Below are positions 33,000 through 41,730 of a stretch of DNA of 64,000 bases, piece after piece. The DNA comes from CANIGN01 sp041391385 (lineage in GTDB: Bacteria > Bdellovibrionota > UBA2428). The notes beneath the pieces are model-generated. The model was not told where the DNA came from. It saw only the letters and a program-made list of their open reading frames with translations, and did no database searches. The stretch covers positions 1 through 64,000 of the forward strand of contig JAWKOD010000003.1 in NCBI GenBank assembly GCA_041391385.1, written 5' to 3'. Position 1 is the stretch's first letter. Each line of letters begins with the position of its first letter. A program made the translations under genes and the position numbers.

Positions 33000-33802
33000 T
33001 GAACTCTATTTTAGAGAGTCTTTGCAAAATACCTGCAAATGCAAGTGGCAATTCGCTGCTATTTTCAAGCACAGTGTAGTTATTCTTCTTGAACATTCTT
33101 GGTAAAAGAGACTTTTTATTTTCTTCAAAAGTAAAAGTATGTGTCAATATTCCTTTTGAAGAGGCCTCTAACACCGCACGAGCTGTATCTGCAATTCCGT
33201 AAGAACCTTCATAACGATCGAAATCTATCGAAATCTGTAGGCTTTGAGTCACTAATAAGTATGAGTAACTTTTTAGCCTCCTTGCGTTTATCAAGCTGAG
33301 CAGTCGCGTGCCTTAGAGCGGGGCCAATTCGCGTGTATCCTTGTGGTTGAATTCCACAAACCCTGGACTCATACTGAATCCAACTTTCATCGTAAGATTT
33401 AAGAATGTCGAAATGACACTCAAGACGAGTATTTGAGTAAAAGGATGCTAGCGCAATAGGATCATTAAAATCTTTAAGTAACTTAGATAGCAAATCGAGA
33501 GAACTCAGCGATTCATCAAGAACTCTTTTTCCGTTTACCCAAGAGTCAGAAGATAAGCTTGAATCAAGAAGTATATATGTGGCTAGGTCCCTATGTCTTA
33601 GAATTTGCCTTTTATAAACTCTCTCGTCGATATTGCCTGAGGCTTTATAGAGTGCATAGTTCTTCACAACCTGATCGATATCTATTGAAGTGCCGGAGTA
33701 AAGTTTCTTTTGGGTTTTACGTTGATTTTTTAATTTTAAGTAAATCTTTTTAAGCTTCTCATAGGTCTTAAAATCAAAAGTGCGTACATTAGAATTGCTC
33801 AC
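32971..33802 (-). pseudogene. norD: norD remnant (C-terminal VWA part, frameshifted)
   Basis: Two frames together encode only the C-terminal von Willebrand part of NorD, the activation protein of NO reductase: SGTSIDIDQVVKNYALYK, RHRDLATYILLDSSLSS, LLILISDSKPTDFD, then in the next frame RYEGSYGIADTARAVLEA. A perfect 10-bp tandem duplication at 33217-33236 causes the break; removing one copy restores TDFDRYEGSYG. The N-terminal 300 or so residues of a usual NorD are absent and the sequence abuts the norC remnant, so norB, norQ and the norD start were deleted. Confidence 0.8.
33217..33236. repeat. 10-bp tandem duplication inside norD remnant
   Basis: ATCGAAATCT occurs twice in immediate succession (33217-33226 and 33227-33236). 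It shifts the norD reading frame and is too specific for a homopolymer sequencing error. Confidence 0.85.
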
Positions 33803-34026
33803 AAGCTCTTTAGTTGTTTTCTCACCTCACCTAACAATGCATGACATCCCATACAATTATGCTTATCCCACAAGTGTTTCCCCTTAATTGCCTGCGACGT
33901 TAAATTCACAGTCTTGGTTTGTGCGGGTATTTTATTAAAAGTATCGTATGAAAGTGCAATAAAAATGGCTGCAAAAAAAGCAGTCCCTACTAGAAAAAAT
34001 AGCTTAGCGCCGTACTTTGATAACAT
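33799..34026 (-). pseudogene. norC: norC remnant, truncated just after the haem site
   Basis: 75 codons encode the N-terminal membrane anchor (YGAKLFFLVGTAFFAAIFIA) and the haem-binding start of NorC, the cytochrome c subunit of NO reductase (GKHLWDKHNCMGCHALLGE). The match ends after LLGE, and eight unrelated residues precede the stop, where a normal NorC continues for about 70 residues. GGAG lies 5 nt before ATG 34026. The stop overlaps the norD frame (GTGA). Palindrome site 7 is centred 54.5 bp upstream, with TATGTT at the expected -10. Confidence 0.8.
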
Positions 34027-34073
34027 GTCACTCCTTTTTTGCTGCAACATACTTCGCAACTAAAAAGCCCAGT

Positions 34074-34087
34074 ATGACTAATGTCAT
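34074..34087. promoter_or_regulatory. Crp/Fnr-type palindrome, site 7 (nor / nnrS)
   Basis: ATGACTAATGTCAT between the divergent norC remnant and nnrS. For norC a TATGTT (34051-34046) sits exactly at the -10 predicted by a -41.5 position. Confidence 0.75.
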
Positions 34088-34164
34088 AATGTGAAATTTT
34101 TTTAATCTTGCCTGAAAGCATAATCGGCCTTGAGCAGAAAAATTAACCTGTATACGCTTGCAAC

Positions 34165-35267
34165 GTGGCCTCTAGTCTTCAGAATCCTTACAAGCCATTT
34201 TTTTTTGTTGGCACAATCTCCTCCATGGTCGGCGTTCTGCTGTGGATAACTTATGCGACGATTGATGGGCACCCTTACCCAGGAAGACTTCATGCCCACC
34301 TAATGATGGGTGTATTTCTTATGAGCTTTGCACTTGGCTTTCTCATGACGGCACTGCCAAAGCTGACTCAATCTTTTTATACGACACAGTACGAGTTTAT
34401 TTTTTCTTCTCTTATTCTTGGATGGCTAACAACAGTTGCGATGTTTGATTCAACAGAGGAAAACTTCTTTATCGGAATCATCTTCTTGTATTGTTCTTAA
34501 TTTATTTCGCAGCTCGAAGATTAAAACTGGGACATTTTCAATTTCCAAACTTCTTTCCTCTACTCTTTTGGGGACTTGTATCAGCCCTTGCCGGCTCGGT
34601 ATTGTTTTTTACAGAAGCATATAGAGGTGCTGGAGAGGCGCTATTTTATCAAAACTTTATGCTGTGCCTAGTATTAGGAATTGGAACTTTCCTAGTACCA
34701 AAAGTGCTGGCAATTTCAGCTGCACCGGCTGTTTACTCTAAGTTAATTTACACCGTAATTGGCTTTACACTCACGGCATCTCTGTTTTTGTACGAAGTAA
34801 CAGGCCACACAATTTACAGTTATGTGAGGGCCGCACTTACTACTTTTATCATTCTTTTTTCTTGGAAAATTTTTACTAAGGCCGAGAGCAAGACTAGCCT
34901 GAAGCTAGGAATCAGAGTTGCACTAACAGGCATAATGATTGGCCTTTGGGTGCTTGCAGCACTACCTCAATACAGACTTGAGGGATTACACAGTATCTAT
35001 GTACTTGGCTTTAGCCTACTTAGCTACCTCGTAGCATCAAGAGTGATTATCGCACATGGCAACCACGGCCTAGCTCTCGAACTCAACAACAAATACATTA
35101 AGACACTCGTGTTTTTCCTAGTGCTTGCAGGGCTCACTAGAATTGCCGCAGCTTTTATACCAAATGGATACGAAAAGCACCTTGCTTATGCATCTGCGTC
35201 TTTCACAATTGGCGTACTTGTTTGGTCTAAGTTTTTCATTCCAAAAACTTTCACCACTTATTCTTAA
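34165..35267 (+). pseudogene. nnrS: nnrS, haem/copper membrane protein gene with a frameshift
   Basis: Two frames encode a NnrS-family polytopic membrane protein, a family linked to NO stress in denitrifiers. The first, from GTG 34165, contains GRLHAHLMMGVFLMSFALGF and MTALPKLTQS and stops at 34500. The second, from about 34491, has FLIYFAARRLKLG, LVLGIGTFLVPKVL, GLHSIYVLGFSLLSYLVASR and VIIAHGNHG, to 35267. One missing base near 34484-34495 separates them. Joined length is about 367 residues, close to the family norm of 400. An assembly error is possible but the neighbouring nor remnants favour decay. Confidence 0.8.
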
Positions 35268-35442
35268 AAGCTTTGCTAAGGAGTTCCTTAAGGGACGAAA
35301 AAAACATGGGGTCATCTCACAATATGATCGCCCCCGAAGACAACCGACTATTGCCCCCAAGCTCGCCCTTTTCCCATTTTATTCTGTACGCTTAGACACT
35401 GAAACAGATTTGACCTCCTATTTTGCGCTCAAAGTACCAGGG

Positions 35443-37083
35443 TTAAGTGCCAGCTCGACCTTGATTTCCTTGACCTTTTTCCACTGGGCGGGGTATTCCC
35501 TCACCACAGTTAATTGTTCGCAGAATAACGGCCTGAGGACGCCAATTTGAATTTCCTCGTAAATCACGCAGTACCGAGTATGGTTCTTTCAAATCATATC
35601 GGACATTTACCCCGTCCAAAACGGGGTTCGATACTATGAAGTTCAGGGTTTGTAGACGTTCAGGTGGAGTCATCACTTTCCACTTTGGTTTCAAACCTTT
35701 AGCTAGTTCGATAACGGATTTCGCAGTCTCAATCGAAGCATCAGAAATAATGTGCTGAGTTTTCTCAAGAAGATCCGTGTAATGTGCGCGTTCTTCTCGC
35801 ACACTTTTAATCTGTCTCGAATAACTTTCTTGAGAAAGAAGTTCCCGTTTCATATCCGAATACAAACTGTCTTCACGCACTTCTAACTCTTCCAAATAGC
35901 GTCTGTATTCTTCAATTTCCCGCGTGTGCGATTGCTTGGTTTTCTTTTTAACCTCGTTCATAGCAGCTGAAATTGCTTCCGCTATATCATTACTTAAGTA
36001 AACTGAATCCAAGCTCGATTCTAATTGCTGCCAAATCATTTCTTCATTCACATTTCTACCCCTTAGCGATTGATGTTTTCTTTTGCCGTTTGAACATCGG
36101 TAATATTTGTACCGCTTCGGCTCCGAGTTCTTCCGTTTTTTATCTTTAGGATCGTAGATAATAAAACACCCACATGTAGGATCACCGCACTTAAAATACC
36201 CATTAGCGAACTGTTGCTCTGAAGCATACTTGGTTGAAGAAGTTCCCCTCTTTGTAAAAAGCTGATCTACTTTTTCCAACATTGCGATTGGTATAATTAT
36301 CGGATGCTTACCTTGGTATCGCACCCCAGCCCAAGTAAACTCCCCCCAATAGAAACGATTACTAAGCCTCTTTTGAACTGATGTATCTCTATACGCTTTT
36401 ATTTTCTTTTGAGGAACGAGGCCTTCTTGAACAACTTGCTCTCTAATTTTTTCATAACTATACCCGAGTGCTCTCAGTTCAAACTCTCGCCGAATCCAGG
36501 TGAGATTCTGTTCATTTGTGTCCCGAACAATAGTGGTGCCTCTTTTAAGCTCTCTCCCATTCTCATCTCGTTTTTTTTCATGTACGTAACCCAGTGGCAC
36601 ATGATTTCCTGGTGCCCAACCATTCTCTGCTTTATCCCTCATAGCATCTCTAACCTTAGTGCTTAGATTTCGGCTAAACTGCTTGTTAACAATCGCAGAC
36701 ATATCTCGCTGAAGAAAATCTGAATCCGGAGAATTTGCATCCATAACTTTTCGATCTTTCACATAATGAATTATTAAAGACCCTAGTCTAATTAACTTCT
36801 CGTTATTTTCATTGTCTGTCAGGTTTCGAGTTTCCCTATCAAACATATAAAAAAGCATATGTTTAATACCGTTCGACTTTGCAAATGCGATTGCTTCCTT
36901 GAACTGAGTTCTTGAGTCAGAATCTTTTGCTGATTCCACAACGGCGAATATTTTGGTCAGGATAAGATTATTTTTATCGCAATAATCATTACACTCATTT
37001 CTCTGAATCTCATGGGAGCTGTTATCTTGCTGCCTTTTTGAACTCACTCTCAAAAACGCAATAGCGCGGTTATCTGTTTTCAT
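35443..37083 (-). CDS. Large serine recombinase of a second mobile module
   Basis: A 546-residue recombinase. The resolvase domain has the nucleophile motif FLRVSSKRQQDN, then YMFDRETRNLTDN and the RDMSAIVNKQFSRNLSTKV helix. The recombinase domain is followed by a zinc ribbon (CGDPTCGC, later YRCSNGKRKH) and a long coiled coil. ATG 37083 has AAGGAG 9 nt upstream. It is only distantly similar to the integrase at 10434. As last gene of a six-gene minus-strand operon (40020 to 35443) it probably mobilises that module, which seems to have inserted just after nnrS. Confidence 0.88.
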   Translation of the reverse strand: MKTDNRAIAFLRVSSKRQQDNSSHEIQRNECNDYCDKNNLILTKIFAVVESAKDSDSRTQFKEAIAFAKSNGIKHMLFYMFDRETRNLTDNENNEKLIRLGSLIIHYVKDRKVMDANSPDSDFLQRDMSAIVNKQFSRNLSTKVRDAMRDKAENGWAPGNHVPLGYVHEKKRDENGRELKRGTTIVRDTNEQNLTWIRREFELRALGYSYEKIREQVVQEGLVPQKKIKAYRDTSVQKRLSNRFYWGEFTWAGVRYQGKHPIIIPIAMLEKVDQLFTKRGTSSTKYASEQQFANGYFKCGDPTCGCFIIYDPKDKKRKNSEPKRYKYYRCSNGKRKHQSLRGRNVNEEMIWQQLESSLDSVYLSNDIAEAISAAMNEVKKKTKQSHTREIEEYRRYLEELEVREDSLYSDMKRELLSQESYSRQIKSVREERAHYTDLLEKTQHIISDASIETAKSVIELAKGLKPKWKVMTPPERLQTLNFIVSNPVLDGVNVRYDLKEPYSVLRDLRGNSNWRPQAVILRTINCGEGIPRPVEKGQGNQGRAGT

Positions 37084-37152
37084 GGGAAGTACTCCTTATC
37101 TAGTTGTTTGTGATGTTTAAATCTATGGGTTAATTGGTTCGAGGATTCCCCA

Positions 37153-37338
37153 CTACGGCGTCCGTAATGGGGATTTATATCTGAGGAAAAGAAAAAGCTC
37201 TACGAGACTAATCCGAGCATCAATTGGCATGTAGCCCCACTTTTCAGAGGCACACACGACCCGTTCGAGGAGATCTACAGACCTTTGCGGCTCTATTGTG
37301 TAGTTATTTATCTTGGCTGATTTTAATTCCATATCCAT
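37153..37338 (-). CDS. 61-aa protein of the second mobile module
   Basis: A small protein (MDMELKSAKINNYTIEPQRS, DARISLVELFLFLRY) with no recognised family. GGGGCGG precedes the ATG and the start lies 7 bp after the ATPase stop, supporting expression in the operon. Its position just before a recombinase suggests a regulatory or directionality role, which is inference only. Confidence 0.5.
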   Translation of the reverse strand: MDMELKSAKINNYTIEPQRSVDLLERVVCASEKWGYMPIDARISLVELFLFLRYKSPLRTP

Positions 37339-37345
37339 TCCGCCC

Positions 37346-38326
37346 CTATAGGGTTGGTACTGATTCGGAATCCCTCAGCTTATAAACAGATGGATCACCC
37401 CGAATTCCTGCACCTGTTTTTAGAATTTCATCTCTTTCGAGAAGAATCTTGAGTGCGTCAACGACATAGTTGCGGCGCCCACCGACCTTTTCCAACAAAG
37501 CCTCCCTGTCGATGCCGCCAGGATATTTGGCTAACTCAAGCTTTACTTCGGCTATTAACTTGGTTGAACTAAGCGGCAAGTCACCTTGGCTCCTCGTGAA
37601 GCGCAAAGTATCTGGATCTAAGGCCAGAGCAATCCCTTCTTCGGATTCGCGGTATCTTTGAGTCGTGCTCATTTGAACAAAATTCCCAGGAGGCTTATTG
37701 AGCTTTATAACTGAATCAACTGAGCCAAAAATTCCCGTGCTCCCTAAAATTCCGTCCGAACTCGAACTCCCTTTAGATAAGTGGTGAACGATCAAAATGT
37801 GACAGTTGTAACTCTGAGCAATAGCGATCAAAGGGCTGAATGCATCAGTGGTTTGACTGTAATCGTTTACATCTCGAATGCCGCAGAACCTACCTAAAGT
37901 ATCAATAACAACTAGAGCTGGCTTATAATGTGCGATTGCCGTTTCAAGTTCAGACATTGCCGCAGATGTGGACACAGCCTTTCCAGTTAATATTGCAAGA
38001 TTCTCTTCTTGATCCGACACCCCGAGAGATCGCAGATGACTGGCAACCTTTATAGGGTGTTCTTCTAATGGAGCGTAAAGTACTCTACCACTAACGACAC
38101 TTTTACCTAGAAATGGTTCACCTGTTATAATACTTGCTACTAACGTCCTAGAAAGTAGCGACTTTCCAACTTTTGGCCGAGCCACCAAAAGAGACAGTGT
38201 TCCTAAATCCAACAATCCTTCGACTAAAGGACCAAGCTCGTCAGGAAGCTCATTCACAAATAGACGATACGGCTTCATGGTTAAATGATCAGGAGAAATG
38301 TCATCATTCCGGCCTAGCTTACTCAC
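37346..38326 (-). CDS. RepA-like RecA-fold ATPase
   Basis: About 326 residues. A RecA/DnaB-type core is visible: Walker A ARPKVGKSLLSRTL, VLYAPLEEHP, Walker B ALVVIDTLGRF, and sensor ILIVHHLSKGSSSSDGILGS. This is the plasmid RepA/AAA_25 type of replicative helicase or loader. A winged-helix-like tail follows (ALLEKVGGRRNYVVDALKIL). GTG 38326 is preferred: GAGG lies 6 nt upstream and the GTG overlaps the previous stop; an ATG 12 bp and another start 30 bp upstream are possible. It suggests the module can replicate or is plasmid-derived. Confidence 0.75.
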   Translation of the reverse strand: MSKLGRNDDISPDHLTMKPYRLFVNELPDELGPLVEGLLDLGTLSLLVARPKVGKSLLSRTLVASIITGEPFLGKSVVSGRVLYAPLEEHPIKVASHLRSLGVSDQEENLAILTGKAVSTSAAMSELETAIAHYKPALVVIDTLGRFCGIRDVNDYSQTTDAFSPLIAIAQSYNCHILIVHHLSKGSSSSDGILGSTGIFGSVDSVIKLNKPPGNFVQMSTTQRYRESEEGIALALDPDTLRFTRSQGDLPLSSTKLIAEVKLELAKYPGGIDREALLEKVGGRRNYVVDALKILLERDEILKTGAGIRGDPSVYKLRDSESVPTL

Positions 38327-38537
38327 AGCCGACCTCATCTTGTCGCTCGCTAACAATCAGATCACTAATTTTTTGATCTAAACCTGAACGGCCGAATGCA
38401 CTTAAGATTCGCCCCCGAACAAGTTTCCAAACTTTTGGAAAGCTATCCTCCAAATGAATCTGAACAGCATCAAGCACAACGTCTCGTGTCTGTCCTACAA
38501 GTTCTTTAAGCCTGGTCTCAAATTTTACACTTATCAT
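38319..38537 (-). CDS. 72-aa protein coupled to the RepA-like ATPase
   Basis: A small basic protein (MISVKFETRLKELVGQTRDV, FPKVWKLVRGRIL) of unknown family. AGGAGG lies 6-7 nt before the ATG and its stop overlaps the GTG start of the ATPase gene, so the two are translationally coupled. Confidence 0.6.
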   Translation of the reverse strand: MISVKFETRLKELVGQTRDVVLDAVQIHLEDSFPKVWKLVRGRILSAFGRSGLDQKISDLIVSERQDEVGCE

Positions 38538-38661
38538 TAAATCCTCCTAGATTCGGAGGGATTACGAAATCATAGGCCATCCATGAGTCGATCCGTCCGG
38601 AATACGCTGTATTCGAGTACTAAACCTAGTTTGGACCGATCTTAAAAAAGAGGGAGCGATC

Positions 38662-39591
38662 TCAAGATGACACAGGTAGCGAAGTTCCCCCCCACAAATT
38701 CTGACTCGGTAGGCGATACCGAAAATCACTGCTGAAATTATTTTTCAGCTTCGAGAGGTTTTTATCTCTGTCGAGTAAATATCTACGAAGATCCCTTGTG
38801 CCCTTCTTGACTGTATCTTCATCCAATATATTTTTCCCGATTGGTACCAATAACGAAGTAACTAAAGCCACCTGTCTAGGTCCTATGGCTAAACCTTCCA
38901 ATTTAAGTAAAGTAGTTAACAGCCTATAAAAAAGTCTTCGTCTATTTGCTAATACAGAAGGCCTAAAGGAATCGTTCATTTCTATTATCGTAGAATAAAG
39001 CCCAGCCCCACTTTTATAATAATGATTCGCAATCGAAGACTTTTGTATTTGGAGGAACTTTTCTGTATTTTCCCTGAACTGCAATAAACTTGTCCCGACC
39101 TCTTGGAAAATACTTTCAAAGAATTCTGCTGACCCATTTTTCGCAGTGATCGCTCTTGCCTTGAGCATATGCTTAACGAATTCAGAAAACCTCTTACTTT
39201 TAACGGAGGTGGGCATTGCTCCTGGCAGTACGGCACATTCACAATAGAAGAATGAATGAAATATTGCTCTGAATATTATTATCTGTTTCTTAGGTTCTTT
39301 ATAAAAACGCTTCCACAGCTTCCGGAAGTTTTCTAAGTTTACATTGCCGATAGTTCGTCGAGGCAATCTGCTAGAGGCTCCAGTCAATAATACCTGACAT
39401 AAAAAGAGAAATTCACGTTTAGAGTTACCAAACAGTTGCCATCGCTCCGGATGGTCGCTTCGTTTGTTCCCCCGTCCATCGTAGACCTCTCGAATAAACT
39501 GAATGAGTTCATCAGTGACCTCCTCCGGTACTAAAATAGTTTGTTTATCGCTGAACTGGAGTTTCCGACCGACCGACGCCATTGTGGCCAA
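38662..39591 (-). CDS. Unknown 309-aa protein of the second mobile module
   Basis: No family is recognised. The protein is basic and mainly helical with patches such as SRLPRRTIGNVNLENFRKLW and RRRLFYRLLTTLLKLEG, and SLLVPIGKNILDEDTVKKG. It starts 18 bp after the HTH gene. It could be a replication or mobilisation accessory protein by position only. Confidence 0.6.
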   Translation of the reverse strand: MATMASVGRKLQFSDKQTILVPEEVTDELIQFIREVYDGRGNKRSDHPERWQLFGNSKREFLFLCQVLLTGASSRLPRRTIGNVNLENFRKLWKRFYKEPKKQIIIFRAIFHSFFYCECAVLPGAMPTSVKSKRFSEFVKHMLKARAITAKNGSAEFFESIFQEVGTSLLQFRENTEKFLQIQKSSIANHYYKSGAGLYSTIIEMNDSFRPSVLANRRRLFYRLLTTLLKLEGLAIGPRQVALVTSLLVPIGKNILDEDTVKKGTRDLRRYLLDRDKNLSKLKNNFSSDFRYRLPSQNLWGGTSLPVSS

Positions 39592-39609
39592 GATTTAGTA
39601 AAGAAATGG

Positions 39610-40020
39610 TCAAACCGTCCAGCAAGTAACTTCTTCCTTAACAATAAGATCCATGATTGGTGCTACTTGAAAGCTAGATTCATCTTGGATGAGATTACCA
39701 ATCTGAATACTAATTTTCCGACTCAGTTCGATTAGTTTGTCAGTCGGGATCTCTTCTAGTGATCTCTTATCAAGCTCAATAGAAACCCTATCACGGAGCT
39801 TCGCCATATCTCTAAGCCTTGTTTCAGTATTTAGTGACAGTTGCTCCCTTACAGAGTCCAGTTCAATTGCTCTGGCATTTTTAATCTCAAGTCGTAAGCT
39901 CTTGGACCAAGTCAATAGTGTTTGCTTTGAGATATCGAGTTCTTTAGCAATCTTTTCAAAAGATAGCCCTTTCGCTCGTAACTCAATAAATCTTGATTCA
40001 GCTTCAAGGGTCCGTTTCAT
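39610..40020 (-). CDS. Helix-turn-helix protein (terminase-small-subunit-like)
   Basis: A 136-residue protein. The N-terminal helix-turn-helix (FIELRAKGLSFEKIAKELDI, SKQTLLTWSKSL) is of the transposase/terminase small-subunit type, followed by a helical dimerisation-like region (RLRDMAKLRDRVSIELDK). It is the first gene of the six-gene operon and probably a DNA-binding regulator. A phage terminase is unlikely because no large subunit is near. Confidence 0.65.
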   Translation of the reverse strand: MKRTLEAESRFIELRAKGLSFEKIAKELDISKQTLLTWSKSLRLEIKNARAIELDSVREQLSLNTETRLRDMAKLRDRVSIELDKRSLEEIPTDKLIELSRKISIQIGNLIQDESSFQVAPIMDLIVKEEVTCWTV

Positions 40021-40170
40021 AAAATGATATTTACAGATTACTACAAAGCTGTAGCAGGCAGTACGAAACCATTGAAATTACAGCGAATTTAAGTGCGACG
40101 CGCAAAAAAAGTTGTTTAAAGCGACATATTTTTTTAGTGATATCAACTAGCTAAGTGATAAGTTGTAAGA

Positions 40171-40959
40171 GTGTCTGTAAGCATTCAATCTATTCACTTC
40201 AACAAACCACCGCTTAACGAGGTCGTCTTTGGGGTCTGGATTTCTAATATTCAATGGGACGTCACTCAGTACGGAAAATTTCATTCAGTAATAGCTGAGC
40301 ACTACCCTAAGATCATGATGCAAAACCCTATTCCACCGCCAGGCGACCTAGGCATGCCATCGGTCCCAGGCGTACAGTTTTTGTCATTACCTGAATTGCC
40401 GAGAGTAATGTATGAAGGCAAAGATCCAGCTTTTCTGTTGCAGCTCCAGCCCGACAGATTACTTATTAACTGGAGAAAGCATCCGAATTCAAAAACTGAA
40501 TACCCACATTTTATTGAGCTTCAAAAAAGGCTTTTAACGGAATTTAATTTATTCGCTGATTTTTGCAAGAAGAGTAATATAGGCAATCCCATTATAGGTG
40601 GATTTGACCTTACCTACGTAAATCATTTATTACACAAAGCTGATTGGACTAACGCTGAAGATTTAGGAAAGTATTTTAGTCATCTTGAATGGCTAAATAA
40701 ATTTCCTAGCGCTAAAGTTTTTAGTCTTGATTTAGCTTACCCAGTTGAAGATTTCCTAGTTAGAACTAATGTTAAAAAAGGAATTTTAATTCAGCAAAGA
40801 CAAGATCTTTTCATGATCGAGATTGGAATTTCAAAAGCTGGTGTCAATTTGGATTTATTGGAAAAAACGACTGCACAAGCCAATGAAATCTTGGTTAAAG
40901 AATTTATGAAACTTTCTACTGCAACTGCTCATAAAGAATGGGAACTAGCGAATGAATAA
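40171..40959 (+). CDS. TIGR04255-family protein, candidate defence gene 1
   Basis: A 262-residue protein matching the sporadic TIGR04255 family: opening NKPPLNEVVFGVWISNIQWD, LPRVMYEGKDPAFLLQLQPD with NWRKHPN, YPHFIELQKRLLTEF and the FDLTYVNHLL segment. The family is patchily distributed and has no established function. GTG start. It heads four plus-strand genes; its stop overlaps the next start by 8 bp. Its situation between a mobile module and the island end favours an accessory, possibly defence, role (inference). Confidence 0.7.
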   Translation: MSVSIQSIHFNKPPLNEVVFGVWISNIQWDVTQYGKFHSVIAEHYPKIMMQNPIPPPGDLGMPSVPGVQFLSLPELPRVMYEGKDPAFLLQLQPDRLLINWRKHPNSKTEYPHFIELQKRLLTEFNLFADFCKKSNIGNPIIGGFDLTYVNHLLHKADWTNAEDLGKYFSHLEWLNKFPSAKVFSLDLAYPVEDFLVRTNVKKGILIQQRQDLFMIEIGISKAGVNLDLLEKTTAQANEILVKEFMKLSTATAHKEWELANE

Positions 40960-41719
40960 CTTCAGCTTTAGCTCCTTAACCTGCCCAGACGAATACGAGC
41001 GAAATCGGCAACGAAATTTTAATGTGAGTCGAGCAATTGGCTCATCCTCTGCCCAACTTGTACCCACTAATTTATATATTTCGATTTCTGGATCGTCCTC
41101 GACGCTTGTTGACGTTAGGCATTATGGCAACGATGAAATGTCTTCCGTCATTCAAAGGCTGTTTCAAAGTGATGTGACTGCCGCCCTCCAAGTCGTGCTT
41201 GGTATGCACAGAACCAATCAGCTTTCCTCAATAGACGCAACAACATGGCTGTTTCCTTTTTTGTCTGAACAGGATTTGAGAAAGCGGGATTTAGTTTACT
41301 CAAGCATTTTGCAGATAGCGGACCCACTGACTCTAGCCGAACTTTTCCTTAAGACATATGCAGATAATAAACCAGAGTCACTATTAACAATGACATGTTC
41401 ACTTTTAGCTGACCTCGGAAGTTCTGCGCTTACTGCTTACGAATATCTCATTGCACAAGCATCTGGCAGAGAAATTGAGTATTACATCACTCCTCTCGCA
41501 AATGAGTACGCTATACAGCTTGGCGTTAGAAAACGATTGCTGCACAAATTAGCAACAAACGGAGCATATTCAGTTAAAGAAAGCTTGCTAGACAATATAG
41601 ATGGGTTTTCTGAGAAAGAACTGCAAAAATCACTGCTTACAGTTTTATCGAGAGATTCAGACATTAACATAAAGAACTCAGCAACCGATAAACTTACCAC
41701 GCTCGTAAATTCCCCTTAG
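40952..41719 (+). CDS. Unknown protein, candidate defence gene 2
   Basis: A 255-residue protein with no recognised family. The N-terminus is polar and Ser-rich (SSSTLVDVRHYG). The C-terminal 150 residues look like helical repeats of HEAT type (LLTMTCSLLADLGSSALTAY, LTVLSRDSDINIKNSATDKL). It overlaps the TIGR04255 gene by 8 bp, so the two are coupled and probably act together. A scaffold or sensor role is speculative. Confidence 0.6.
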   Translation: MNNFSFSSLTCPDEYERNRQRNFNVSRAIGSSSAQLVPTNLYISISGSSSTLVDVRHYGNDEMSSVIQRLFQSDVTAALQVVLGMHRTNQLSSIDATTWLFPFLSEQDLRKRDLVYSSILQIADPLTLAELFLKTYADNKPESLLTMTCSLLADLGSSALTAYEYLIAQASGREIEYYITPLANEYAIQLGVRKRLLHKLATNGAYSVKESLLDNIDGFSEKELQKSLLTVLSRDSDINIKNSATDKLTTLVNSP

Positions 41720-41730
41720 GCTTTAGTCAA

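Noticed and set aside
35125..35550. Plus-strand 141-codon frame after nnrS
   Set aside because: It overlaps nnrS out of frame and runs antisense into the recombinase; composition is that of a shadow frame.
39610..40020. Phage origin of the second mobile module because of the terminase-like HTH
   Set aside because: No large terminase, portal, capsid or tail genes; a plasmid or integrative element fits better.
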